Positions 10,102 to 17,692 of a DNA stretch of 25,281 nucleotides are shown in pieces. The stretch is from Chrysophaeum taylorii. Its lineage: Eukaryota; Sar; Pelagophyceae; Pelagomonadales; Pelagomonadaceae. Under the pieces are notes generated by a model. That model had not been told where the DNA came from and made no database searches. It worked only from the letters and a program-made list of their open reading frames with translations. Both the position numbers and the translations under genes were made by a program. The stretch is taken from NCBI GenBank assembly GCA_029834535.1, contig JAQMWT010000270.1:1-25281 (forward strand), in the 5' to 3' direction. The first letter of the stretch is position 1; each line of letters begins with the position of its first letter.

Positions 10102-10680
10102 CCGCCCTACCCTCAATCTCCGTATCGACTCGGGGCGGAGGTTCATTCCCCGTTTCAGTGTTCCTTTCCGGTTCAGGCGGCCTCACGGGCGTTTCCGGTT
10201 CGGGTCGACTCACGGGTCGTTCGCGGCTACTCTCCCGACGCGTACGTTCGGCTAACAATTCATCTCGTTCACGACGAAATCGTTCAACCTCTTCGCGTAG
10301 GGTCTTCGAGGTCTCGATCTCTTGCTGTAATGCATTATTGAGCATATTAACTTCTCGTCGAGCCGCTTCTTCTTTCGCTTCAGCCCTTTCACGAGCAAAA
10401 AGCTCAGCTAATCGTTCATTTTCGCGACGTCTCCGCTCGAGGTCTTCACGAAGTCGAATTCGGGCTGCAGATCCGCGCTCAATAGTAACACGCTCGCCAC
10501 GATCCGGAGTCGTTGGACTCAACGGCGGAAAATGGCAGTATCCGGAGGCACATCAGGGGGCACGTCAGCAACGTCGACTGCCTTGGCCTCTCTTAATTCA
10601 CCTTCCTCGCGGCCTATCTCAGGGGCGGCGGGAAGAACTGGAGGAGATTCTTCCTCACGCACGTCTGCGTTTATCTCCAT
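10097..10680 (-). pseudogene. gypsy gag, coiled-coil part, frameshifted
   Basis: An ATG at 10680 opens MEINADVREEESPPV and an acidic, Pro-rich N-terminus of about 50 residues, which hits a TGA near 10527. The next frame continues as PPLSPTTPDRGE and then about 90 residues of charged heptad-like sequence rich in Arg, Glu and Leu. This is a likely coiled coil, followed by a Pro/Glu-rich tail. One indel between about 10525 and 10545 splits the gene. It sits between the leader and the RT region, so gag is the natural reading. It stops at 10097, beside the inserted inverted-repeat element. No zinc knuckle is visible. Confidence 0.55.
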
Positions 10681-11092
10681 ACTGTATCAAATATCGATCA
10701 AGAATCTCGAAACACGCCCGGATCCGATCACTCGAAGTAATTCACGTTGATTCCAACAACGCTATCTGTCGCTATAAAAACAGCACTCACGGAATTCCAA
10801 TCTGCTGGCAATTCAAAAATGCCCGTGGGTAGCGATCCCACTCGCTAAACAGCCTCCACCGTTCAGCTATATCAAAATCAATTCCCGGGAGAATGCGCTG
10901 CGATTTCCAACTCGCACGCGTGTTCGTCATCACTCGGATCGTACGAACACAAACAACGTTCGCGTATATTCTCAACGCAAACCGGTCCAATGGAACTCCG
11001 TGTGCTTGATCAGGGCGCACGTACAAATCCGGACCTCGTAATACAACACGTACGGCAGCACTCGCTCGACGGCGACCGATGTAGTCGCACGA
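10681..11092 (-). other. gypsy untranslated leader
   Basis: These are about 410 bases between the primer-binding site and the first gag ATG. I see no convincing coding sequence here. A 121-codon open frame (10787-11152) runs across the primer site into the LTR and is taken as chance. Confidence 0.5.
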
Positions 11093-11109
11093 TCTCGTGT
11101 CCTCCACCA
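11093..11109 (-). promoter_or_regulatory. gypsy primer-binding site
   Basis: Two bases inside the 5' LTR the minus strand reads TGGTGGAGGACACGAG. Its complement ends CTCCACCA, which looks like a tRNA acceptor end with CCA. This is the usual position and form of a minus-strand primer site. I cannot say which tRNA it matches. Confidence 0.7.
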
Positions 11110-11111
11110 CG

Positions 11112-11433
11112 TATGGCGGCACAGAAAAAACTTCCCGACCCCCGGGTGACAAAGGGGGTACTCACCGACTCGTCCGAGACCTCACTGAACGAGGAAAACA
11201 CGGACGCGGGGTCGGATAAGCTCGCCACACACCTTGCTCACACTCACCAAGCCTCTCAACAAGATGGAGAGATGGAATATGATAGCAAGGAAACTACAAG
11301 AATACAGCAAGAATGCTTCTCACAAAAGTGAGGTATGATGTCACTAAGAATATTGGGAAAGGTGTCCCGTTGAACGGGTATCAAGCCTCGAGAGAGGGGG
11401 GGTAAGCCTTAGCGGTCAGGAGTTGCCGCCACA
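11112..11433 (-). repeat. gypsy 5' LTR
   Basis: This LTR is 322 bp. Aligned by eye to 7495-7814 it differs by only a few substitutions and 1-base indels. Both copies end in GCCGCCATA (minus strand) although different sequences follow, which argues that the terminal TA belongs to the LTR. The repeat contains the perfect palindrome-like CCCGTTGAACGGG. Confidence 0.9.
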
Positions 11434-11438
11434 ACACC

Positions 11439-11646
11439 TACGCATATGGGCCCATTACCTGGAGAGATTTGACCCTCTCCGGGTACATGGTAGAGACTGC
11501 GTGCAGTCTTAGGTGTGTACAGACCATTCCGCTTGCCACATGCTACTACACAAGGTAGGGATTTAAGCCCTAACTCCTTAAGGACATTAGGTCCCATAGA
11601 AGCGTTTACACTGACAACGAGGAACGAAGCCTCTGTTAATTAAGCA
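11439..11646 (-). repeat. Outer part of the copia 5' LTR, upstream of the gypsy insertion
   Basis: This is the reverse complement of 18014-18225 with scattered substitutions, so it is the start of the copia LTR. It is separated from its continuation (7494 downward) by the nested gypsy element. The host-side flank at 11647 onward is unrelated to the flank of the second copy, apart from a short shared GTTTTC next to the TG. Confidence 0.8.
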
Positions 11647-11742
11647 GAAAACCCCGTACCTGACGGTACGCACCTGGAGGCCTACTCCATGTTGGAAAAC
11701 CCCGTACCTGACGGTACGCACCTGGAGGCCTACTCCATGTTG
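11647..11742. repeat. 48-bp tandem duplication
   Basis: Two adjacent 48-bp copies (11647-11694 and 11695-11742) begin GAAAACCCCGTACC and end CTCCATGTTG. Each holds the hairpin sequence GTACC-TGAC-GGTAC. A single inverted copy is found near 16464-16507. Confidence 0.9.
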
Positions 11743-11917
11743 GAAAAGAGCTTCAGACTGGGTTCTTCATAGTCATGAAAATATAATTGCGGAAGGGTAA
11801 GGAAAGAAGGACAGGAGGGACGAGGGGAAGCCGTATTGCGGAGAGAAAACCCTCGTGTAGAGATAGGTGTGAAATGCTCCAGTGTTGCACACATAATAGT
11901 GTAGCTCTCTGGAATGA
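11699..11917 (+). repeat. LTR-like terminal repeat, left end of left arm
   Basis: From TGTTGG at 11738 this is the inverted copy of 16299-16469, and the similarity extends outward through the 48-bp unit (to 16507). TGTTGGAA is a typical copia/Ty1 LTR start. The related copies at 16.4 and 20.8 kb have a TATA-like GATAAAAGGG about 40 bp in. No CA end is seen: similarity stops at CTCTCTGGAATGA. It may be a truncated LTR or a long terminal inverted repeat of a DNA element. Confidence 0.65.
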
Positions 11918-12393
11918 TAGACGACAACGAACCGAACACGTAGCAATGAACCGAAGCCGATGAGGAGTCGCCGTGCAGTCAAGCACAGGGTCGATCGAGA
12001 CGATCACCTGCCAGCATGTGATAACTGGAATGGGGCGTTAGACTAGCGATAAGGGAATGACGTAGGGATACTAGATACGTGATTCAGGGGTAAGTGTCAC
12101 GAAGAACTTTGGCAAACACCCTCTCTTCGAGAGGGCTAGTTTCTCATCCAAAGGATTTATATCCCCTTGGTACTCGTGTTAGAAGTTAGGACTTCTCTCG
12201 GGTGGGAACGGGCCTGACGAGTAAGACTCCCGCTGGGGTCGCGCGGAGCCCGGGACAGGGCGGCCAGTGAGAGTCGAAGGCGGTCAATCATGGTGAGCCA
12301 CGCCTCAAAAAACGATCAGTCTAATCCGTCCAATCAACGAAATCAACTCTGTCGTGTCACCAGATCATCGTTTGCCTTGCTTTGAGGTTCATA
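11918..12393. other. Non-coding stretch of the arm
   Basis: There is no convincing ORF. It contains a perfect hairpin, CCCTCTC-TTC-GAGAGGG, at 12119-12135. It is followed by TTTATATCCCC at about 12156-12166, which could act as a TATA box. The same block is in the right arm (about 24800-25270), where a few bases of the hairpin flank differ. Confidence 0.4.
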
Positions 12394-12939
12394 ATGACAA
12401 TCATCTTCTTGGGATCAGCAGTCATTTTTGCATTTATGCGACCTGCTATGTCACAGCACTTAATTATTGAGAGTCAGTCAAGGTGGGCTGAAAACTTCTT
12501 TTTGTTGATTCACCTTAAGCTGTGGGTCTGCAGTATAGGCTTGATTGCTCGCAACTACTTTATTAGTGTATGGTGCTTAGCACACGCCACAAGAGGTTCA
12601 ATGGCAGGTATTGAAGTGAGTTGCTATCATCTTATCAATGGGGAATACGTTAGTGTTGACGCAGCTCTTCGCGTGCTCGGGGATCGTATGCCCGGGCACG
12701 TGGGGCTGCAGACTGGTAGGCGCTTTATTAACGTTTCATGCCAAATTTGTTCACCTTACTTCACTGCAGCTTCGATGCCTGGGTGATCTCCCATTTTGGA
12801 GTACGCACTTTCTGTTCGTTTTATTTCTCGGACATCTGAGCAATTCTGCACGTGGCGTGTCATCGCCAAGGCTTTTCCCGGTCAGGATTTTCAAAATGTG
12901 ATCCGTGCAAAGTTGTTTGTAATAAGTAGGTTTGGATAA
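12394..12939 (+). pseudogene. Unrecognised ORF with in-frame TGA (left arm)
   Basis: From an ATG at 12394 the frame runs 130 codons to a TGA at 12784-12786 and continues in the same frame for 50 codons to a TAA at 12937. The N-terminus is hydrophobic (IIFLGSAVIFAFM), followed by another hydrophobic stretch and then a soluble-looking part with VDAALRVLGDRMPGHVG. The part after the TGA (EYALSVRFISRTSEQF ... AKAFPGQDFQNVIRAKL) has ordinary codon composition, so the TGA could be a mutated Trp codon. Both arms share the TGA, so it predates the duplication. I recognise no family, and chance openness cannot be excluded. Confidence 0.3.
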
Positions 12940-12965
12940 TCGCAAACGCAGTACTCTACACAATC

Positions 12966-13505
12966 GTGGTCGTGGCGGGGTTGTCTTGTTTGGCAACCAA
13001 ACAGCGAGAAGGCGCTACTCGTTCTGGTAATCTCGCGCTCAGCGCCATGGGTGGTGCCTACTCCATCGCTTTTGTATTGCTTGTGCACAATTATCTGCGC
13101 ATGCGGCGCATTATTCTCCCGAGCCTATTTCTTGTGCCCTCCGGTCTTCTTCGACTACTTGGCAGGCTTTGCTTGATGCTTGGTGTCCTTTTTGTCATTC
13201 AAGCGTGTCATTTCTTTGTTGCTGCTTCTGGTGTAGTAGACTTTATTACCCAAGGACGAGTGCTTGACTGTGAGAACATCTGCATTGCGGACTTCGTCTC
13301 CTCGATAAGTCTCGAGCTTGCTCCGAGCTATATTGGCATGACTTATCTGCGTGCTTTCTCATTTCATGACTCAGGTGCTTCGTCTCCTCGATACCGTGCT
13401 TTCCAGCAATGTGGGGACTACCGAGTGCTTCTGCACACGAGCACGCAGAGACATGGTGGCAACACTACACCTCTTTTTGTGGGTGGGGAAACTCAGCTCT
13501 CGTGA
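12966..13505 (+). CDS. Hypothetical membrane-like ORF, left arm only
   Basis: This is an open frame of 179 codons. The first codon is GTG; the first ATG is at 13047. Residues about 30-95 form hydrophobic stretches broken by Arg (SIAFVLLVHNYLRMRR, LFLVPSGLLRLL, LCLMLGVLFVIQACHFFVAA), which could be two or three membrane spans. The C-terminal half is polar (SLELAPSYIGMTYLRAFSFH). In the right arm the frame is destroyed by single-base indels in T runs, giving pieces at 23960-24226 and 23889-24143. Only one of two near-identical copies being open is compatible either with recent decay or with chance. No family is recognised. Confidence 0.25.
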   Translation: MVVAGLSCLATKQREGATRSGNLALSAMGGAYSIAFVLLVHNYLRMRRIILPSLFLVPSGLLRLLGRLCLMLGVLFVIQACHFFVAASGVVDFITQGRVLDCENICIADFVSSISLELAPSYIGMTYLRAFSFHDSGASSPRYRAFQQCGDYRVLLHTSTQRHGGNTTPLFVGGETQLS

Positions 13506-14060
13506 TTGCGTTGCATCTTGCGAAACGCACTAGACCTTACTAAGCATCTTGAGTGGTCGCCGTGGCGAGGCTGTAGCAAGTGGCGAATTGCAGTGGCAAA
13601 AATGTGCGTGCGTGTTGCTTGCTCTGTACCAGCATAATTGAAATTGCCAATATCCCCTAGCGAATACCGACACATGTCCCATCTGTACTGGACCCCAAAT
13701 TAAATCCCAACCTTGTCGGGGATGCGCAACAGTTAATAAGTGTGTGAATGCATCTCGGTCGCTGCCATTGTGCGACTCGCCAGTGCGCAAAGTCAGAAGC
13801 TGAACGTGACCGAGGCATCGTCGGTCCAAGTAGTGCGCTAATGTGGCACTCGAGTCTTTCCTGGCGTAGTTTCCCGAGATTATCTGCGGGAAGGTGTTAT
13901 CTGCTCTGATTTTGTATATAGTGCTCTAGAATGTGCAAACTTGAGCGCTGATTGGCTCGTTTTGCTCGCTACACGTCAGCAACCACGTAAATGAGGAAGT
14001 CGGGTTAGTTCGGTATACGTCAGCAACATTGCGGAAGGGTGAGGTTTGTTAACAGTGACC
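13506..14060. other. Stretch without a supported gene, holding a promoter-like block
   Basis: On the minus strand a 99-codon frame (13530-13829) is present and is conserved in the right arm at 23382-23672. It lies downstream of the promoter-like block at 13915-14027. I see no domain in it. It is reported as a possible short transcript unit only. Confidence 0.3.
13915..14027 (-). promoter_or_regulatory. Promoter-like block, left arm
   Basis: Reading the minus strand in order: GTTGCTGACGT (14017-14027), GTTGCTGACGT again (13973-13983), CCAAT (13951-13955) and TATATA (13915-13920). Two identical TGACGT-type (CRE/bZIP-like) sites, a CCAAT box and a TATA box about 30 bp further make a typical eukaryotic Pol II arrangement. 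It points toward 13900 and below. Confidence 0.4.
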
Positions 14061-15480
14061 ATGTCTCGCGGTAGCGATGTCGTGCAGCGGAAACGTCGCA
14101 CAAGGCACAGATTCAAATTGACAAGTATGCTGAGGAGGCACGGGTGACCGAAGAAATGGCGGGCGCCGCCGAGAAGCGACAGACGGTTTTTTGAGCCTAG
14201 GAAACGACCCCAAGGCGATGCCGCAACCGACTGACTGTCGTCGCGGCGCCGTGTCGGCGACAATGACGGTAGAGAGCAGTAATTTCAACTGTGTTACCCT
14301 TCAGCAGAGCGTGAGAACAGTGGTAGTCTGCCCTCGAATCTGTCTCCTAAAACGAGGACAGCCGATGTGAATAACACAGCGTTTTCTTACCTGTTATTCT
14401 CAAAACCTTTCAGGTCTCTTCGCGGGAAAATTCTACGTGCACATAGAGCGCGATGCGATGCGCCCTGCGAGGTCCCCGAAGGAAAGGAAGCACAGCGTTT
14501 TCTTGCCTGTTATTCTCAAAACCTTTCAGGTCTCTTCGCGGGAAAATTCTACGTGCAGATAGAGCGCGATGCGATGCGCCCTGCGAGGTCCCCGAAGGAA
14601 GGGAAGCACTTCCTCATCCGTGCGGTGGCAGTTAGCGTCATGGCCATCGGGGGGATGATCTCCAATGCCTTGAAACAGGCCGTTGAGGAGCGACCCGAGT
14701 TCGCGCATGTTGCAGCTAGCGCCGGTTACCGGCTTGTCCAAGAGCTTTGCGGGTCGGACGACGCGGTGACGGCGATCACGGCGTAGGCGCAGCTAACGTC
14801 GGCACGGATGCCAGCGCCAGCACCGGCGCCGGCCGCGCCATAGGATCAACTCGAGACCTGGCGCCAGAACTAGATAGTGATTTCGTCTACAGCCTGGCCC
14901 CACTCTAGGCGAAGGGTGCGACGCGCGGGCTCAACGTGATAATCAATGAGCGTAGCCGGCTGTACGGCGAAGACGTGGCGTGGTCAGAGAACGCGATCAA
15001 CACCTACGTTGCCGACAACATCTCTGCGTCGAAGATCTCGGGTCGGAAGGCTTGCTACCTCAAGGAGGCCGAGGCGAAGGTGGTGAGCATCGTCGTCAAG
15101 CTTCGCGAGATGAAATAACCGGTCTACAAGGAGCTGGTCATTGCGCACGCGCAGGCGCCCGTCAACGTCTGGTCTCCGAAGTTTGCCGAGCTCGATGACT
15201 CTCGGAAGATGAAGCGCAACGGCTCCGGTGGCATCCTCTGGGACGGCAGGAAGTGGGACAACTGGTACTGCCGGAACTTCCTGAAGCATGAAGCCATCGA
15301 CGGCTCGTGCCGCCAGCGCCCTCTCGACGCCAACCGGGCCAAGTGGCGGACCGCAGCCAAACATCCCCGGCCACAACGAGAACTTAGAGACCGAGGAGAA
15401 CGCGCCGCACAAAATGTAAAAGAAGACGTACAGCCTCGGCATCTTCGACGGCAAGGCCAAGGCCGACAAGCCTATCGCCA
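14061..15480 (+). pseudogene. Unrecognised decayed gene, left arm
   Basis: ATG 14061 opens MSRGSDVVQRKRRT. A neighbouring frame then gives QIQIDKYAEEARVTEEMAGA. After a 116-bp tandem duplication, the stretch 14600-14786 reads HFLIRAVAVSVMAIGGMI and SNALKQAVEERPEFAHVA. Later frames read INERSRLYGEDVAWSENAIN (about 14940) with YLKEAEAKVVSIVVKLREMK (to 15115), then VNVWSPKFAELDDSRKMKRN and GGILWDGRKWDNWYCRNFLK (15160-15290). These blocks look protein-like and follow each other on one strand, separated by frameshifts and stops, so I read one broken gene of about 450 codons. I recognise no family. Because it lies mostly inside a segment with inverted ends (14390-15939), a transposon protein is possible. 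Confidence 0.35.
14375..14606. repeat. 116-bp tandem duplication (left arm)
   Basis: Two adjacent copies, 14375-14490 and 14491-14606, start CACAGCGTTTTCTTRCCTG. Each includes the 14-bp inverted-end motif CCTGTTATTCTCAA and a stretch of the decayed gene. The right arm has the matching pair at about 22580-22835, so the duplication is older than the palindrome. Confidence 0.85.
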
Positions 15481-15939
15481 TGCGCACCACGCCTCCACTG
15501 CGACAAGTGGCTCTGAGTCCCCTGCAACCTTTTGCTGCAAGCCTCCAACACCGCCCCCAACACCGCCCCCAGCCGCGAGACGTCATGGACTCCGCCCACC
15601 CTACTATATCATGGTGGTTGGTGGCCCAGGAGGGCAACACAGAACCCTCTTACATCTCGACCAAAGCTCCGGCGTCTGGCGGCCCGTGTGGCTTTGAGGC
15701 GGTCTTCGTATAATTTTCCCGAAAGAAAAAGAGATGTGCCCGCGGAACCCCCAAAAAAGTGCCTAATTTCGACGCAAGTCTAGCGTCTCTAAAACCTCAC
15801 GAAACGCGTTCGCGCTTTCAGGGGTGCGAGAGGGGACCATGGAGGGCCGTTTCGAGCCTCGAACGGCTAGTGGGCGTCATCGGCTCGCCGCACACCGCGG
15901 TTCGTGTAAAAAATCCCGAAAAATATTGAGAATAACAGG
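14390..15939. mobile_element. Candidate small DNA element with 14-bp inverted ends and TA flanks
   Basis: CCTGTTATTCTCAA at 14390-14403 is matched by its perfect reverse complement at 15926-15939. Both are flanked by TA (14388-14389, 15940-15941), as for a TA-target transposon. Weaker similarity continues inward (TTTC-x-GG). It encloses most of the decayed gene. The right arm has the same ends at about 21300 and 22812. The alternative is that the right end is an intron donor (CAG|GTAAAT) and the similarity is accidental. Confidence 0.35.
15480..15938. other. Arm stretch with no supported gene
   Basis: No convincing coding sequence is seen. The left arm has a doubled CAACACCGCCCC (about 15547-15572). 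The right arm is deleted or rearranged at this place. Confidence 0.4.
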
Positions 15940-16026
15940 TAAATCAAAAGGTGCTAAAGTTAAGGGAACTAACCCTAGAATATGGGGCACTAACCCTAAT
16001 TCTGATTTTCTATCTCTCCCTCACAG
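15939..16026 (+). other. Candidate spliceosomal intron
   Basis: The sequence shows a GTAAAT donor after CAG, CACTAAC as a possible branch site, a pyrimidine-rich TCTATCTCTCCCTCACAG acceptor, and a length of 88 bases. No downstream exon could be established: the frame after the acceptor (IELGERNLDQTKQEASYHR) stops after 34 codons. This conflicts with the DNA-element reading of the same site. Confidence 0.25.
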
Positions 16027-16053
16027 ATTGAACTCGGTGAGCGAAATCTGGAT

Positions 16054-16298
16054 CAAACTAAGCAGGAAGCGTCTTACCATCGACAAGAACATAGAGAGTG
16101 TTCTGGACAGAGTCGTACGGTGGAAGAGTAGCAGAAAGAGTAACTTGATGAGATGGCGGTGAAGAAGAGGTTGAGTGAACACCGTAGGCGTTTTTGAACT
16201 TGTGGAATAAATTGCGTGGAAGGAGCTTCGGAAAATGATCAGCGACCTGGTAGTGCGTGGGACACCAGAGAGGACGAATGGCCGAGTTGGCTTGGTAG
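16054..16298 (-). other. Unassigned coding-like stretch next to the LTR-like repeat
   Basis: On the minus strand one frame reads HYQVADHFPKLLPRN, AYGVHSTSSSPPSHQVTLSA and DSVQNTLYVLVDGKTLPA, ending at a stop near 16058. The right arm (21000-21190, plus strand) keeps the central part but shifts frame before and after it. It begins immediately after the LTR-like repeat, so it could be the first codons of an internal region. No family is recognised. Confidence 0.25.
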
Positions 16299-16507
16299 TC
16301 ACTCCAGAGAGCTACACTATTATGTGTGCGACACTGGAACATTTCACACCTATCTCTACACGAGGGTTTTCTCTCCGTAATACGGCTTTCCCTCTCTCCT
16401 TCCTTCCTTACCCCTTCCGCCCTTTTATCTCAGATTATGAAGAACCCAATCTGAAGCTCTTTTCCAACATGGAGTAGGCCACCAGGTGCGTACCGTCAGG
16501 TATGGGG
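16299..16507 (-). repeat. LTR-like terminal repeat, right end of left arm unit
   Basis: This is the inverted partner of 11699-11917, differing by small indels and substitutions. On the minus strand it starts TGTTGGAAAAGAGCTTCAG at 16469 and contains AGATAAAAGGGCGG. Confidence 0.65.
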
Positions 16508-16529
16508 TCCTAATTACTAATCGACAGAT

Positions 16530-16818
16530 GTTCTGTGTGTGTCTGTGTGTCTGTGTGTCTGTCTGTGTGTCTGTCTGTGTGTCTGTCTGTCTGTGTGTCT
16601 GTGTGTCTGTCTGTGTGTCTGTCTGTGTGTCTGTCTGTGTCTGTCTGTGTGTCTGTGTGTGTGTCTGTCTGTGTGTCTGTGTGTGTGTCTGTGTGTGTGT
16701 CTGTGTGTGTGTCTGTGTGTGTGTCTGTGTGTGTGTCTGTGTGTGTGTCTGTGTGTGTGTCTGTGTGTGTGTCTGTGTGTGTGTCTCTGTGTGTGTGTCT
16801 CTGTGTCTGTGTGTGTGT

Positions 16819-16893
<75 letters not shown>

Positions 16894-16923
16894 TGTGTGT
16901 GTCTGTCTGTGTGTCTGTCTGTG

Positions 16924-16972
<49 letters not shown>

Positions 16973-17011
16973 GCCTGTCTGTCTGTCTGTCTGTCTGTCT
17001 GTCTGCCTGCC

Positions 17012-17042
<31 letters not shown>
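16530..17042 (+). repeat. Microsatellite, GT/CTGT, left arm
   Basis: Four blocks follow in order: mixed CTGT and CTGTGTGT, then about ten units of the 10-mer GTCTGTGTGT, then pure (GT)n around 16810-16892, then (CTGT)n to 17042 with a few CTGC units. All open frames across it (VCVCV or LSVCLSV repeats) are artefacts. Confidence 0.98.
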
Positions 17043-17101
17043 TTAGGGTAAGGATCAGGTACGCGCGAGAGTAAGGATCAGGTAGGCGCGAGAGCCAGAC
17101 A

Positions 17102-17661
17102 GTGATCCTCCAAGCCGTCTACGGCGACCTCGCAGACTATTTCCACGACCCGCGGCGGCTCTTTCAGCGCGCCATTCTCACGCCCCGTCGAAACGATGTT
17201 GTCGATGCTGACAACGCGCGCATGACCGCGGCCTTTTTTTCCCGGAGACGAGACGTCGGAGTTCTTTTCGGCTGACTAGGCTGGGTCGGAAGACGACGCC
17301 TCGCTCTTTACAGTAGAGTTTTCAACTCCCTGACAACCAACGGGATGCTGACTTTGAGCGCGAGCTTAAGGTCTTCGAAACCTCGACCCGTCGCACGGCC
17401 ACTGCAATGGTACCAGATACATGATCGATCGTGTCGTTGTCACCGAGGCTCCTCCAACCTGTATCCCTTAAGGCCCGCCTACGCCAAACGATCAACAAGA
17501 GCCAGGGCCAGACGCCCCGCGAGGTCGGCGTCCTCTTTCCCAAGCCCGTCTTCTGCCACGTCCAGCTCTACGTGGCTCTCTGTCGATCGAGATCCCCGAG
17601 GATATACTCATCTGGGTCGACGACTCCACCCTACCCCACACGTGCTGCGCAATACCGATAA
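17102..17661 (+). pseudogene. Pif1/Helitron-type helicase, C-terminal remnant
   Basis: Three blocks in order match the C-terminal half of Pif1-family helicases as found in Helitron RepHel proteins. At 17105-17275 the frame reads LQAVYGDLADYFHDP, then RAILTPRRNDVVDADNARM (family: RAIL-tP-x-n-x-x-V-x-x-iN). At about 17300-17345 ASLFTVEF and NSLTTNGML follow in two frames (family: yP-x-EFLNSL-x-x-x-GlP). At 17490-17600 TINKSQGQTPREVGVLFPKP and HVQLYVALCRSRSPR match the motif V/VI block (aMTINKSQGQT-l-x-x-VG-x-y-L-x-x-pVFsHGQLYVAlSR). Frameshifts and a missing section between the second and third blocks show decay. No HUH Rep domain is visible, so a Helitron origin is inferred. A host Pif1 gene is the alternative. 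Confidence 0.75.
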
Positions 17662-17692
17662 GCCCCCTCCCGGCGTCTACACGCGCACTATC

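Larger units (their letters stand above)
7495..11433 (-). mobile_element. Ty3/gypsy LTR retrotransposon, internally deleted, nested in the copia LTR
   Basis: Two nearly identical LTRs (7495-7814 and 11112-11433) bound 3.3 kb with gypsy-type proteins on the minus strand. The flanking ACACC at 7490-7494 and 11434-11438 is a 5-bp target-site duplication. The uninterrupted copia copy has a single ACACC (reverse complement) at the matching place near 18220. LTR ends are TGTGGCGGCA and TGCCGCCATA, inverted except for one base. The element retains a primer-binding site, purine tract, gag, the N-terminal RT region and the C-terminal IN region. RT palm, RNase H and most of IN are missing, so it could move only with proteins supplied in trans. 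Confidence 0.9.
1..11646 (-). mobile_element. Ty1/copia-type LTR retrotransposon, 5' portion, interrupted by a gypsy element
   Basis: Read on the minus strand, this element runs from an LTR start near 11646 through leader, gag, protease, integrase and the beginning of RT, which leaves the window at position 1. The order protease-integrase-RT defines the copia superfamily. The segment 7495-11433 is a foreign Ty3/gypsy insertion. A second copy of the 5' part at 18014-20128 (plus strand) aligns from the LTR start to gag and lacks that insertion. The first bases after the shared boundary are TGCTTAATTAAC (TGTTTAATTAAC in the other copy), so I take TG as the LTR start. The 3' LTR is not in the window, so the LTR end is inferred. 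Several stops and frameshifts make this copy non-functional. Confidence 0.88.
11900..17249 (+). repeat. Left arm of a large inverted duplication
   Basis: This stretch recurs as the reverse complement at 20125-25281. Long stretches are identical or almost so. For example, the ORF products of 14049-14288 and 22914-23153 are the same, as are those of 12751-12996 and 24196-24441. The inner boundary is at AGAC 17246-17249. The outer limit is not reached because the right arm runs into the window end, which pairs with about 11900. Confidence 0.93.

Noticed and set aside
9652..10341. Arg/Pro-rich ORFs of 138 and 180 codons on opposite strands in the gypsy gag region
   Set aside because: They are shadow frames of gag and of the inverted-repeat insertion; composition reflects GC-rich sequence read out of frame.
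14984..15640. 218-codon minus-strand ORF in the left arm
   Set aside because: It is antisense to the more protein-like plus-strand blocks of the decayed gene, and the right-arm copy does not keep it open.
15960..16010. CTAACCCTA motifs (two close copies, mirrored near 21250-21280) resembling telomere repeats
   Set aside because: There are only two short copies without an array; they fit better as branch-site-like or chance sequence.
16486..17074. Three long ORFs of VCVCV and LSVCLSV composition on the plus strand, and their mirror ORFs at 20264-20823
   Set aside because: They translate a GT/CTGT microsatellite in all three frames; no protein is likely.
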